Both the position numbers and the translations under genes were made by a program. DNA of 64,000 nucleotides from Yponomeuta sedellus. Lineage: Eukaryota; Arthropoda; Insecta; Lepidoptera; Yponomeutidae. The stretch is from positions 21,155,878 through 21,219,877 of the forward strand of contig OW203740.1 of the NCBI GenBank assembly GCA_934045075.1, in the 5' to 3' direction. Numbering within the stretch: the stretch's first letter is position 1; each line of letters starts with the position of its first letter. Of this stretch, positions 47,530-57,054 are shown piece by piece. The notes under the pieces are model-generated. The model saw only the letters and a program-made list of their open reading frames with translations, made no database searches and was not told the origin of the DNA.

Positions 47530-49569
47530 TCAGCAGTACGCCACGCGAGACCTCGCTATTGAGTCCCACTTTTGTCTGATCGGGCATTCGCCATTAAAGG
47601 CATGATGTACCCGGTCGACCTCAGAAACTTTCGCCCTCCTGCAATTTATACAGTCTGCCGGCAAAGACTTCGCCGGACAGGCTACATACATGTGTGCCCC
47701 ACCGCAGTGACTGCACGAGATGTCCTTGGCCGTGCATCCTTTCTTCGTGTGGCCATATTCAAGGCATCCCGTGCACTGCACCAGAGGTGTCTGGTCCTCG
47801 ATGGGGCACCGCTGGAGGCCTAAGTACAGTTTGCCAGCCTCCACAAACCGCTTCCAGAGGGAGGGAGTCAGTTCCAGGATGATGTGGCACTCTAGGGGGT
47901 TTCGCGTTTTCCGGCGGTATGCTACTCGGAGGGTTTCCTGCTTCAAGTCCACTCCTCGCAGAAGATGGTTGTTCTGCTTTAGGAGAGACTCCGTTACGTC
48001 TTGATCAGTATGGTATGTCAAGACGTTTCGCAGGCGGGCCAGTGGCATCCTGTTCCTGGCCTCCGTGACCGTCAATCCCTGTCCGCTCGAGTCGATGCTG
48101 GAGGATATCTTTTTAGCATCTTCTTCACTTCTGCAGCCCAGTACCGCCTTCCTGTTTGCGGCCTTCCTACACCGGTCCACCCGTATTCCGGACGATTTGA
48201 CATCCAGCGCCAGCTCTAATTTTTTCACGACCTGATCCCCTGTCAACTGCGGGTCGGTTGATGTGACTATCAAATTGTGCGCTGGTCTGTCTTGACCCGG
48301 CTTTTTCAGTTTTTCCGCATATGTCTGCGGGGTTTCCCTGCTCAAAACCTCATTTTTCAGTTCGCAGATTGCCTCTTTTACGTCGGTGAGAGCCAGCTCC
48401 AGGTTGAGGTTTGGTGGTGGGACCTGCGTCCTCTCACACGCCTCACCCATGGCCTTCACGTCAGAGCCAACCTGCTCGATGCTCCTCAGCATAGGGTTCA
48501 TGAGGTCCCGCAGATCCTGCTCGCTGACTGGGGCCGCCTGCTCGACCCGGCATGGAGGCCTTTTATCGATATTTTCGACCAGAGACCTCACGACGGCTAG
48601 CGTCTCGCAGATGTCCCCAAGCCTTGGGTCTGGAATCGCCGTTTTTGGAGGGGACCGGGCCCCACGTATGTCCACCTTCACTCCCTTCTCGGATTCCTCC
48701 AGCTGACGCCTCAGCGAGTCAAGCTGGCCAGAGACCGCCGCCACCCTGCCCGACAGGGTAGCGAGCTCTTTTAAAAGGGCTGTGTCGGGCTTTTGTGGTT
48801 GGGCGACGGGAGACCCGCCGCACTTCGCCGTCTCCGTCAGCCGGAGGACCCTGTCCCTGATCTGTTCGATTGCTTGTAGGGGGCCGTCCATCTCAAATCC
48901 GAGCCACGCTCTGATCGATTTGGACTCGGCGAGTGTGCTCGAGATGTCGGCCCTTGCCTCTTTGAGCTCGACCGCATGTGTGGAGTGGAGTTCGCTCATC
49001 TGTTTTGTATGCGCACGCTCCACGAGCACCAGTTCTCTTGCGTGTCGAGCTTTCTCTTTCTCGAGACTGACAATGTGTCTCGAACGGGAGTCCGACAGGG
49101 ACAGCACCGTCTCGTAGAGGTGCTCGAAGCACTCGAGGGCCTCAACCTTCAGCTCTCTCTTCATGTTGAGGGACTTTTCGAGAGCTTCTTTTCCTCTCAG
49201 GAGCAGGTCATTGGCCTGTATTGTGGCCAAGTCCATGGAAGCGCCAGGTGTCTTCCTGCTTCTGGATAGAAGCAGGCTCAGTCGCCCTGTAGTATTTTGA
49301 GTGCCGCCCGAGGCGTCCGACACAGTGTCAATATCCTCATTGAAGACCGCCTCGATGTCGGACGCCTCGGAGGGTGCCGGGGAACTGACCAACACGAGAG
49401 GTTTGGTTACCCCTATACTGGCGCCGGCCTTGAGCACCTCTTTTCTTAGCTGGCCTGGTGAGCCCGGTGCTTTGAGCGTGGATGCGGACCTAGGCTTCGC
49501 TTTGGCACTCGAGCCGGCGGACGTCGCAGACGTCCTGGAAGTCGCTGACTTAACGGATTTAGTGGACAT
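47530..49569 (-). CDS. LINE ORF1: gag-like nucleic-acid-binding protein
   Basis: Start chosen at the ATG of MSTKSVKSATSRTS (49569). The product is about 679 residues, with a serine/alanine-rich head, a long predicted coiled coil (roughly residues 140-330, e.g. EKEKARHARELVLVERAHTKQM), and a C-terminal domain with three CCHC knuckles (CTGCLEYGHTKKGC, CSHCGGAHMYVAC, CINC...H.....C). This is the layout of R1-clade ORF1 proteins that package element RNA. An upstream extension of 31 codons is open but begins inside probable 5' UTR. Confidence 0.85.
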   Translation of the reverse strand: MSTKSVKSATSRTSATSAGSSAKAKPRSASTLKAPGSPGQLRKEVLKAGASIGVTKPLVLVSSPAPSEASDIEAVFNEDIDTVSDASGGTQNTTGRLSLLLSRSRKTPGASMDLATIQANDLLLRGKEALEKSLNMKRELKVEALECFEHLYETVLSLSDSRSRHIVSLEKEKARHARELVLVERAHTKQMSELHSTHAVELKEARADISSTLAESKSIRAWLGFEMDGPLQAIEQIRDRVLRLTETAKCGGSPVAQPQKPDTALLKELATLSGRVAAVSGQLDSLRRQLEESEKGVKVDIRGARSPPKTAIPDPRLGDICETLAVVRSLVENIDKRPPCRVEQAAPVSEQDLRDLMNPMLRSIEQVGSDVKAMGEACERTQVPPPNLNLELALTDVKEAICELKNEVLSRETPQTYAEKLKKPGQDRPAHNLIVTSTDPQLTGDQVVKKLELALDVKSSGIRVDRCRKAANRKAVLGCRSEEDAKKISSSIDSSGQGLTVTEARNRMPLARLRNVLTYHTDQDVTESLLKQNNHLLRGVDLKQETLRVAYRRKTRNPLECHIILELTPSLWKRFVEAGKLYLGLQRCPIEDQTPLVQCTGCLEYGHTKKGCTAKDISCSHCGGAHMYVACPAKSLPADCINCRRAKVSEVDRVHHAFNGECPIRQKWDSIARSRVAYC

Positions 49570-49665
49570 ATTGGGATGTGGGCTATCAAACCGATGAATC
49601 CCAGAAGAGGGTAAATTGCAATTGACCAGATAATCGCCGACGCAAACTGTATATAGCCACAATAA

Positions 49666-50332
49666 AATTTCAAATTCTTTTATAAATTTTTAAATAATCA
49701 AGTCTTTTATGCATTAATTTATCAAATTATATTAAGTAAGTTATGTCAAACTATTAAATCATCCAGTTATCCAATTAATAGCTCATTAAATTATTGTTGA
49801 ATTATTATTATTGAATTATTAAATTATCAATCATAAAATTATCAAACTATTGAAATATTAAGTCATTAAATAATCGATTTATCGAGTCAACAATTAAGTT
49901 CAAAATAATATCAATTCACAATTCAATTCCGGCACACTATAATACAATACGATTGACAATTGAACAATGAACCCAAACAATTTCAACGATTAGAACTGTA
50001 TTATAAGATTCTTCGGTGTTCAAAGCTTTGTAAGGTATTGTTATTCAAATTGTAGCTGTAAATAAATTCAGGGTAACCGCTGACATGAAATTGTATAAGT
50101 TTCTAACCTCAATTGCTGTAGAATAAATTTAAATATTCAACAATTGATTAAAATCATCCTAACCTAACCATGATGCAATAAAACAAATAATAAACAATAA
50201 AATAAAAGAACTCAAGCAATGTTAACAGTTAAAATACAAGCGGGGTTATTCGATTTACAATGATTCATTATTTGATTTACAATAAGGTGACCATGTAAAT
50301 ACAAATATTACAGTTCAAAATTCAATGACAAA
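49666..50332. other. AT-rich low-complexity stretch
   Basis: Repeated phrases of the type AAATTATTAAATTATCAA and TCATTAAAT form degenerate tandem-like AT-rich DNA. No gene is present. Confidence 0.6.
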
Positions 50333-51229
50333 TTGAATTGTCGCATGAAAAAGCCTAGTAAGCAATGCGGTAAATTTTTGCTTAGTTCTTTCGTGTATAA
50401 CTTACAAACTAAAGCAGCTTCCTCCAATAAGTCTTCGGATCCCGATAGCGTCGCTCGTGGCGCTTCCAATGAGGAGCCACACCACCAGGTAGCCGCGATA
50501 CACGGCCGAGAATTTAAATATATATGTCGGATTTTGGCTAAAAATCTAGTTTTTAATGAATTTTGGGCCCTTCCCTATTTCGGACCCCAACGCAGCGTAA
50601 AAAGACTACGTGGAGCTCGAAAAGACGAAGCGAACGCCGAAAACCGCAACCCAGTACGACCCTCCGTTCCCGAGATATTCAAGAAAAACGAATTTTCAAC
50701 GCCCTGCGAAGACCTCAAGGTAAGGGCATCGACAAAGGGTCGGTGGGGTGGGGCGGCGGCAAAAAAAAATCGACGCGGGGCGGTCCCCCGATGCGATTGG
50801 TGTGACTCCGGTCGGGATCCGAGGTCCGGGCGAGAAGTTATGGGGCTTTAAGTAAATTCCCTAAAATTAGTACTGGGACGCGAAAACTGAAAAACGTCGC
50901 AGCTCCCCGGGAGCGGTGTCTATCGACGCGGGGGCGCTCCTGCATGCCCGCTGTGCGATTTCCGAAGGGATGACGTCGCCGGATACGAAGCTAGGGGCTC
51001 ACCAAATTTTACTTATTTGTAGGGAATTTTGTATGAAAAAGCTGAAATTTTCAAAGGGGTCGTAGCTCGACGGGAGGGGTGTCTATCGACGCGGGGCGGA
51101 GCCGCGATGCCAACTGCGCGATTCCTAGGCCGATCGAAGCTACGATTGAAAAGTTATGGGCGATTGAAATTTGTACTGAAAATATATTGAAGTAAAGCTC
51201 TTATTGCTGCTGTGTATCGCTAGACTGAC
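50333..51229. repeat. Subtelomeric repeat with three diverged copies of a ~160-bp unit
   Basis: The core ATCGACGCGGGG followed by GATGC/CATGC and GCGATT occurs near 50768, 50916 and 51082. The latter two are preceded by GGTGTCTATCG, with CGGGAG/CGGGAGG before it and AAGTTATGGG or similar after. Spacing is about 150-165 bp. An open frame of 172 codons at 50333-50851 runs through this repeat and has no recognisable domain. Confidence 0.65.
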
Positions 51230-51345
51230 CTTAGAATAGCTGGCTGTGCCCGAGGGACGTCGGCTGGTGTAATGTGGCACTCAGTAACTTAGAATAGCTG
51301 GCTGTGCCCGAGGGACGTCGGCTGGTGTAATGTGGCACTCAGTAA
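51230..51345. repeat. 58-bp perfect tandem duplication
   Basis: Two adjacent identical 58-bp copies (CTTAGAATAGCTGGC...CTCAGTAA) at 51230-51287 and 51288-51345, directly beside the first TTAGG tract. Confidence 0.97.
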
Positions 51346-51397
51346 CTGCACAACAAAGAAAGGAAACTGCTGGTTAGGTTAGGTTAGGTTAGGTTGT

Positions 51398-51880
51398 GAA
51401 TGTGAACGGGGGGCGGTAAAGTGCGGTGAGGTGCGCCCTGGCGCGACCGGCGCTTGCGCAGCTTGGGTGCGCTGCCCCGTGTCTGCGGCGAAGAAGGTCC
51501 TCGCGGCGGGCCGCCTCTCAGTCGGATGGGGCATGGCCCGAGTAGAGCTGCTGACGGCGCGCCCACTGCGCTGCTACAGGTGCTTGGAGCCTGGCCACAC
51601 GCGTGCGCTATGCCCGTCGACGGAGGACCGCAGTGATCTGTGTTATCGCTGCGGTGAGCCCGGCCACAAGGCCGGCGCCTGCCACGCCACGCCGCGCTGC
51701 ACCCTGTGCGCGGCGGCGGGTAGGCCTTCTGAGCACACGTGCGGCAGCAAAGCCTGCCCTGCACCGAGGAGAGCGCCGGCGGCGAGTCTGGGCCCACAGG
51801 CCCCTCCCCAGCCACAGCGCCAGCCGACCCCCGGTGCAGGGGCGGCTACTGCGGAGGCTGACATGGACACTGCCGCGTAA
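51398..51880 (+). pseudogene. SART ORF1 C-terminal remnant
   Basis: Open from the telomere junction to TAA at 51878-51880. Reads WVRCPVSAAKKVLAAGR, then three zinc knuckles from about 51572 (CYRCLEPGHTRALC, CYRCGEPGHKAGAC, CTLCAAAG...H...C), the C-terminal signature of R1/SART gag-like proteins. No authentic start remains. The stop is immediately followed by the ORF2 ATG (TAAATG). Confidence 0.85.
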
Positions 51881-54800
51881 ATGGCCACGTGCAGATTCCT
51901 GCAGGCCAATCTGAACCATTGCGCGAGAGCACAGGACTTGCTGATCCAGAGCCTTGCGCAGTGGCAGATACACGTGGCGGTTGTCGCTGAGCCTTACCGG
52001 GTTCCGGCGCACGCCGGCTGGGCGGGTGACGACGACGGCACTGTCGCATTGGTCGTGAGGACGGGCGCTGGGGCACCACCGTTGGAGCGGCTGTCGAAGG
52101 GGCGCGGGTGGGTCGCGGGGGAGGTCGATGGCACGATGATCGTCGCCGTGTACTTCTCTCCGAACGGCTCACTTGCGCAGTTCGAGCGATACCTCCGCCA
52201 GCTCGAAGTGTTGGTGGCCGGGCGCCGTCCTCGCCACGTACTCGTCGCTGGGGACCTCAACGCCAAGTCACCGATGTGGGAGTCCACGGTGACAAACGCG
52301 CGAGGCAGGGAGGCGGAGGACTGGGCCGTTGCGGGAGGATACACGGCACTGAACAGGGGAGGGGTGCACACTTGTGTACGACACGAGGGAGGATCGGTCG
52401 TGGACGTCACGTTTGCGACACACTCCCTTGCGCGCCGCGTCACGGGTTGGGAAGTCTTGGAGGAGGTAGAAACTCTGTCGGACCACCGATACATTCGGTT
52501 CGATGTGACGGCCCTCTCTACGGCTCCGACCGACCTGTGGCACCCTCTGCCGGGAGAGCCCCCGCGCTGGGCTGTCAAACAGCTGGACAGGGAGCTGCTG
52601 CACGAGGCTGCCGAGGTTGAGGCCTGGGTCAAGGGCTCCGCCGCCAGCCCCGAGGATATAGACGTTTCGGCCGAGGTTGAGTGGCTTCGTGGGGCGCTAA
52701 CGCGAGCCTGTGACGTCGCGATGCCCCGTCTTCGGCCTGGTGCCCCCTTTCGCCGCGTGCACTGGTGGTCATTGGAGATCGCGGAACTGCGGCTCGCCTG
52801 CGTGCGCGCTAGGCGTGCACACGCCCGCAGCCGCCGGCGGCGACTCCGCGATCCCGAGGAGGAGGACCGCCTGCTTGCGGCATACAGGGAGAGCAAGACT
52901 GCTCTGTCGACAGCCATTGCGGCGGCAAAGGACGCCGGATTTGCAGAAATGCTGGCCTCCCTTGACGCAGACCCGTGGGGCCGTCCGTACCGAATGGTGC
53001 GAGACAAGCTCCGCCCGTTTGCGCCGCCGCTCACCCGGAGCATGAGGCCGGAGACGGTGGACACTGTGGTCGCCGGCCTATTTCCACCCGCGAATGGACT
53101 TACGCCTCCCCCGATGGGACTACCGGATGGGACGGCCGAAACCGAAGCGCCGGAAGTGACGGCGGCAGAGCTCGGTGCCGCTATGCAGCGCCTTCGCGGC
53201 CGCAGAAAGGCCCCGGGCTTGGACGGGATCCCGGGGCGCGCGTTGATCATCGCCCTGGACCCTCTGGAGGAGAGGTTCAGGGCCTTGCTCACCGCGTGCC
53301 TCGTGCGGGGCCAGTTTCCCCAGCCGTGGAAGGTGGGTAAACTTGTCCTGCTGAGGAAGGAGGGCCGACCGGCGGACTTGCCATCAGGCTACCGCCCGCT
53401 CGTTCTCTTGGATGAGGTGGGGAAGCTGTTCGAGCGCATCCTGGTGGCCCGACTCGTGCGGCACATGGAGACGGTGGGGCCGGACCTTTCCGAGGCCCAA
53501 TTTGGATTCCGGCACTTCCGGTCCACCGTCGACGCGATCCGCAGAGTGAAGGGGATGGCGGAGGAGGCGCTGGCGGGACGCGATATGTTACTCGCTGTTT
53601 CGCTCGACATAGCGAACGCGTTTAACACCCTCCCCTGGGCCTGCATTGAGGAGGCGCTCCAGTACCACGGCTTCCCGGAGCACATGCGCCGCATCATCGG
53701 AGCTTACCTCTCCGAGAGGGAGATCCGGTATCCGGCGCGGGACGAGTGGGCGGCGAAACCCATGTCACGCGGCGTTCCGCAGGGTTCGGCCCTTGGCCCT
53801 ACGCTGTGGAACATCGGCTTCGACTGGGTGCTGCGGGGTGCGCTACCGGAGGGGGCCGGCGTGACCTGCTATGCGGATGACACGCTGGTCACCTCCCGCG
53901 GCGCTAACTTTAGCGAAGCGGCCGCGCTCGCTACCGCGAGTGTAGAGGAGGTGCTTCAGCGCATCCGAGGACTGGGGCTGGAGGTGGCGCTCCACAAATG
54001 CGAGGCCCTGTGCATTCATGGGCCGCGGAGGGGGCCGCCGAATGGGGCTCGAGTGACGGTGGATGGGGTGGGGATCGATGTCGGGTCGGCCATGCGCTAC
54101 CTCGGCATCGTTCTGGACTCGCGTCTGACGTTTTGCGAGCACTTCCGACGGCTCGCGCCGCGACTCATGGCCGCGTGCAGTGCCCTCGGCCGCCTGCTGC
54201 CGAACGTCGGTGGGCCGAATGCGGCTTGCCGGCGGCTTTACGCGCTGGTGGTGCGGTCGATGGCGCTGTACGGAGCACCCGTGTGGGAGGACTCCCTGGG
54301 GCGGGCGAACAGGGCCCTGCTGCACCGTCCGCAGAGGGCTATTTGCCTGCGAATGGTGCACGGCTACCGCACCGTCTCTTACGAGGCGGCGTGTGTGCTG
54401 GCTGCTTGCCTGCCCTGGGAGATGGATGCACGTGTGCTCACGCTGGTGTACGACCGCGTCGCCGAGTGCCGGGCCGCGGGGGAGCCCCCGTCGAGGGAGG
54501 AGATGCTGCGTTGGCGCATGCGAGCTCGCAGACGTCTGCTCATCAGATGGCTGCGCGCACTCGAGGAGCCTACGGCGGGCCACGACACTATCGCCGCGGT
54601 GAGGCCGGTTCTCGAGCGTTGGCTGACGAGGAGGCACGGAGTCCTCTCCTTCCACCTTACGCAGCTCCTCTCGGGGCACGGTTGCTTCGGGAGATATCTG
54701 TGGAGGGTGGCGGGAGCGGAACCCACACCCGAGTGCCACCACTGCGGTCACGACGAGGACACGGCACATCACACGTTGGTGGAGTGCCCGGCGTGGGCGG

Positions 54801-55039
54801 ACGAGAGGGCGGCGCTGACTGTCGTGATAGGGGTGGACCTGTCGCTGCCGGCCGTCGTGCGCTCGATGGTCGACAGCGAGGTAGCTTGGCGGGCCGTCCA
54901 GGACTTCGCTGAGGCAGTCATGACTGCTAAAGAGGAGGCTGAGAGGCAGCGCGAGCGTGACCCCGAGGCACGGCGCGGAAGGCGGGAGCGCAGAAGGCGC
55001 AGAGCGGGTGTCGGTCAGAGGGTGCAAGACCCGGGGTAG
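51881..55039 (+). CDS. SART ORF2: endonuclease and reverse transcriptase
   Basis: 1052 residues, uninterrupted. An N-terminal AP-type endonuclease (FLQANLNHCARAQDLL, VVAEPYR, VLVAGDLNAKSPMWES, LSDHRYIRFD; residues about 1-220) would cut telomeric DNA. The reverse transcriptase (residues about 430-730) has KAPGLDGIPG, SLDIANAFNTLPW, RGVPQGSALGPTLWN and CYADDTLV near residue 664, then LGIVLDSRLTF. The C-terminus has a CCHC motif (CHHCGHDEDTAHHTLVEC) and a basic tail; no RNase H is seen. The ATG follows the ORF1 stop without a gap, so termination-reinitiation coupling, as reported for SART1, is likely. Confidence 0.92.
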   Translation: MATCRFLQANLNHCARAQDLLIQSLAQWQIHVAVVAEPYRVPAHAGWAGDDDGTVALVVRTGAGAPPLERLSKGRGWVAGEVDGTMIVAVYFSPNGSLAQFERYLRQLEVLVAGRRPRHVLVAGDLNAKSPMWESTVTNARGREAEDWAVAGGYTALNRGGVHTCVRHEGGSVVDVTFATHSLARRVTGWEVLEEVETLSDHRYIRFDVTALSTAPTDLWHPLPGEPPRWAVKQLDRELLHEAAEVEAWVKGSAASPEDIDVSAEVEWLRGALTRACDVAMPRLRPGAPFRRVHWWSLEIAELRLACVRARRAHARSRRRRLRDPEEEDRLLAAYRESKTALSTAIAAAKDAGFAEMLASLDADPWGRPYRMVRDKLRPFAPPLTRSMRPETVDTVVAGLFPPANGLTPPPMGLPDGTAETEAPEVTAAELGAAMQRLRGRRKAPGLDGIPGRALIIALDPLEERFRALLTACLVRGQFPQPWKVGKLVLLRKEGRPADLPSGYRPLVLLDEVGKLFERILVARLVRHMETVGPDLSEAQFGFRHFRSTVDAIRRVKGMAEEALAGRDMLLAVSLDIANAFNTLPWACIEEALQYHGFPEHMRRIIGAYLSEREIRYPARDEWAAKPMSRGVPQGSALGPTLWNIGFDWVLRGALPEGAGVTCYADDTLVTSRGANFSEAAALATASVEEVLQRIRGLGLEVALHKCEALCIHGPRRGPPNGARVTVDGVGIDVGSAMRYLGIVLDSRLTFCEHFRRLAPRLMAACSALGRLLPNVGGPNAACRRLYALVVRSMALYGAPVWEDSLGRANRALLHRPQRAICLRMVHGYRTVSYEAACVLAACLPWEMDARVLTLVYDRVAECRAAGEPPSREEMLRWRMRARRRLLIRWLRALEEPTAGHDTIAAVRPVLERWLTRRHGVLSFHLTQLLSGHGCFGRYLWRVAGAEPTPECHHCGHDEDTAHHTLVECPAWADERAALTVVIGVDLSLPAVVRSMVDSEVAWRAVQDFAEAVMTAKEEAERQRERDPEARRGRRERRRRRAGVGQRVQDPG

Positions 55040-56127
55040 GTCTTGCGCCTGAATGACGAAGTGTCGGTCGGCGCCGTGTCTAGTGTCCCTGACACGGCGG
55101 TCGGCAAGATAGAGGGATGAAAGTGATTTCATGAATGAGGATTAATTTATGGGGCGGCGGGCACCAGCCGCGCCGCCCGCGCACGCGAGGAGTGCGTGAG
55201 TAAATGTGATGGATGAACGGTGCAGAGGTCGTGCTGAATCTGGAGTTGTGATCTGGGTAGCATGACCGGCACATAAGACGAGGAGAGGGATGGCGCTCAG
55301 GTCGTGCCTGCTGGCTGGCGCGGAGCGCTCGTCACTGACCTGCGACCCGCGTCTAGTACGGTACGATCAGCGACAGAAGAAGAATGAATGGCTCGTTATA
55401 CATGCCGGACCGCGGGCCGGGCGTTACCACGCGCTTGCCCCGCGATCCGAATGGTGTGCCGAGCAGATATACCAGGTGATGGATGAGTGGTGCTCGGATC
55501 GTGCTAGATCGACGTGGAGCGGGCGCCACCACACGTGCGACCCACGATCGTAACTGGTGCGACCGTCACATAAGACGAGGAGAGGGATGGCGCTCAGATC
55601 GTGCCTTCCGGCTGGCGCGGAGCGCTCGTCACTGACCTGCGACCCGCGTCTAGTACGGTACGATCAGTGACAGAAGATGAATGAATGGCTCGTTATACAT
55701 GCCAGACCGCAGGCCGGGCGTCACCACGCGCTTGCCCCGCGATCGGAATGGTGTGCCGAGCAGAAACACAAGGTGATGGAAGAGTGGTGCTAGGTACGTG
55801 CTAGATCGACGTGGAGCGGGCGCCACCACACGTGCGACCCACGATCGTAACTGGTGCGACCAGCACAACAAACAAGATATGATGGATGCTATGATGAAGA
55901 GAATGGGGGTAGCGGAGCGCCTATGGCTCCTCCACCGCTACCCTATGCGGAAACGCAAAAGGTGGGGACGGGGTCGCCAGCCGAGTTGCGGAGGTGTCTT
56001 TGCGAATCACGTAGCTCGGTGTGAATGGCGAGAGACGGAACACCGGAGGGGTTTTAGTGGGTGCGAGCCCCACATAACTCGGCGTTTTCCCCGAGACGCC
56101 GGGTATCTGTCAGAGATTTCCCCTCCG
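55040..56127 (+). other. SART 3' UTR with 297-bp tandem repeat and terminal fold
   Basis: Two near-identical tandem copies begin CACATAAGACGAGGAGAGGG at 55270 and 55567 (period 297). The last 84 nt fold: CGGAGGGG (56044-56051) pairs with CCCCTCCG (56120-56127), enclosing TTTTAGTGGGT and two inner hairpins. SART-family 3' UTR ends are known to be needed for target-primed reverse transcription. Confidence 0.8.
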
Positions 56128-56188
<61 letters not shown>

Positions 56189-56205
56189 TTAGGTTAGGTT
56201 AGGTT

Positions 56206-57029
56206 TTTTTTTTTTGGTAACGCGGGGGAATGCATTTACGCACTTCACCACTCTGCTGTCAGGGGACAACAGAGCGGCTTCGTGTGGGACTCCCAGCCCG
56301 AGGGCTGGACTACCCACTAAACCCCCGCGGTGATCCTCCTCTCCTCTACCGGGTCGTGGGGTAGGCCAAAGGTTAAGTCACCGCGACCCGGCAAGAGGTC
56401 GCCCCTCCACGTGAGGGGCTCGACTAGTGGGGGAGCCAGAGTGGCTCCCCAGCGGCGCCCCCTGCCCCATCGCTACGACGGGGCAAGGAAACGCCGCGTC
56501 TCCTCGGGGGGGCCATAAAGGCCCCCATACGCTCCAATGCGCCGCCCCCCCACATCACATTGCTAAAACAATGGGACTAGAGGGGGCGGCGCATCGCTGC
56601 GAGGCCCGTCGCGTCGCTCACCAGCGCTTCTCTGAGAACAGAGAAGGTGGAGAGCGAGCGCGCGGGCCCTCTCTGTGCCGGAAGGCACCCCCGGATCACG
56701 CAGGGGCGCCTTCCGGCCCGCCGTGTTAGAGGCGGAGAGTCCCCTGACCCCCCGCCCACGGCACTGATCCGACTGGTACGAGGCGCCCGGAGGCGCCCCC
56801 CCCAGCCGGACCTCCTCCTCTTGGTCGCTTGGGTCCCACTCCACGGTGTGAAGCAGGGCCCAAGCGACTAAACGGTCGCGGTGCTGCCCACACAGCACCG
56901 CCACCTACTGACCGCTCAACTCGCAAGCGAGGAGCGGTCCCTCCGCGGTTGCTCTTTGTTTCACCGTGGTCCCGCAACCACGGCTACTAAAGCCCCCTCG
57001 CCACGACAAGGCGGCAACCGTCGAGGGGG
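56206..57029 (-). mobile_element. Telomeric ribozyme-headed short retroelement, unit 1
   Basis: Minus-strand element of 824 bp: poly(A) 10 nt, 3' end CCCCGCGTTACC, 5' end CCCCCTCGACGG. No conserved open frame. It lacks a segment of about 210 bp present in units 2 and 3 (57740-57957 equivalent) but keeps the GGTGCTG hairpin. The 5' terminus is full length, so it is not a random truncation. Inserted at GGTT|AGG. Confidence 0.85.
56946..57029 (-). ncRNA. HDV-like ribozyme, unit 1
   Basis: 84 nt. P1 nt 1-7/31-37, P2 CGGTTG/CAACCG, P3 GCC/GGC, P4 GCCGTGGT/ACCACGGT, J4/2 GAAACAAAGAG (C-A-A-A-G form). Cleavage would release the exact element 5' end. Confidence 0.78.
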
Positions 57030-57054
57030 AGGTTAGGTTAGGTTAGGTTAGGTT

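Larger units (their letters stand above)
43449..49665 (-). mobile_element. R1-clade LINE, both ORFs open
   Basis: Minus-strand non-LTR retrotransposon. A double A-run marks its 3' end (43449-43480 on the plus strand as T-runs), followed by a 3' UTR of about 320 bp, ORF2 and ORF1. The 5' end lies near 49665 but cannot be fixed. Neither ORF is interrupted, suggesting a young copy. Flanking DNA is not TTAGG, so its target is not the telomere repeat. I could not find a target-site duplication. Confidence 0.85.
51396..56186 (+). mobile_element. SART-type telomeric LINE, 5'-truncated
   Basis: Plus-strand element between TTAGG tracts: 5' junction GGTT|GTGAATG, 3' poly(A) of about 59 nt (56128-56186) followed by GGTTAGG. 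It carries the end of ORF1, a complete ORF2 and a 1.09-kb 3' UTR. Orientation (sense strand TTAGG), three CCHC knuckles in ORF1 and lack of RNase H fit SART rather than TRAS. The 5' end falls inside ORF1, so this copy lost its 5' UTR and most of gag. Confidence 0.85.

Noticed and set aside
51994..55132. Long frames antisense or out of frame to the SART ORF2 (about 430 codons at 53843-55132 and 51994-53292; about 300 codons at 53998-54912)
   Set aside because: They are by-products of high GC opposite a real reverse transcriptase frame and carry no domain.
56128..56186. Assembly artefact at the long A- and T-runs beside TTAGG
   Set aside because: Element ends, junction phase and duplications are consistent across seven insertions, which an artefact would not produce. 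Homopolymer lengths themselves may be inaccurate.
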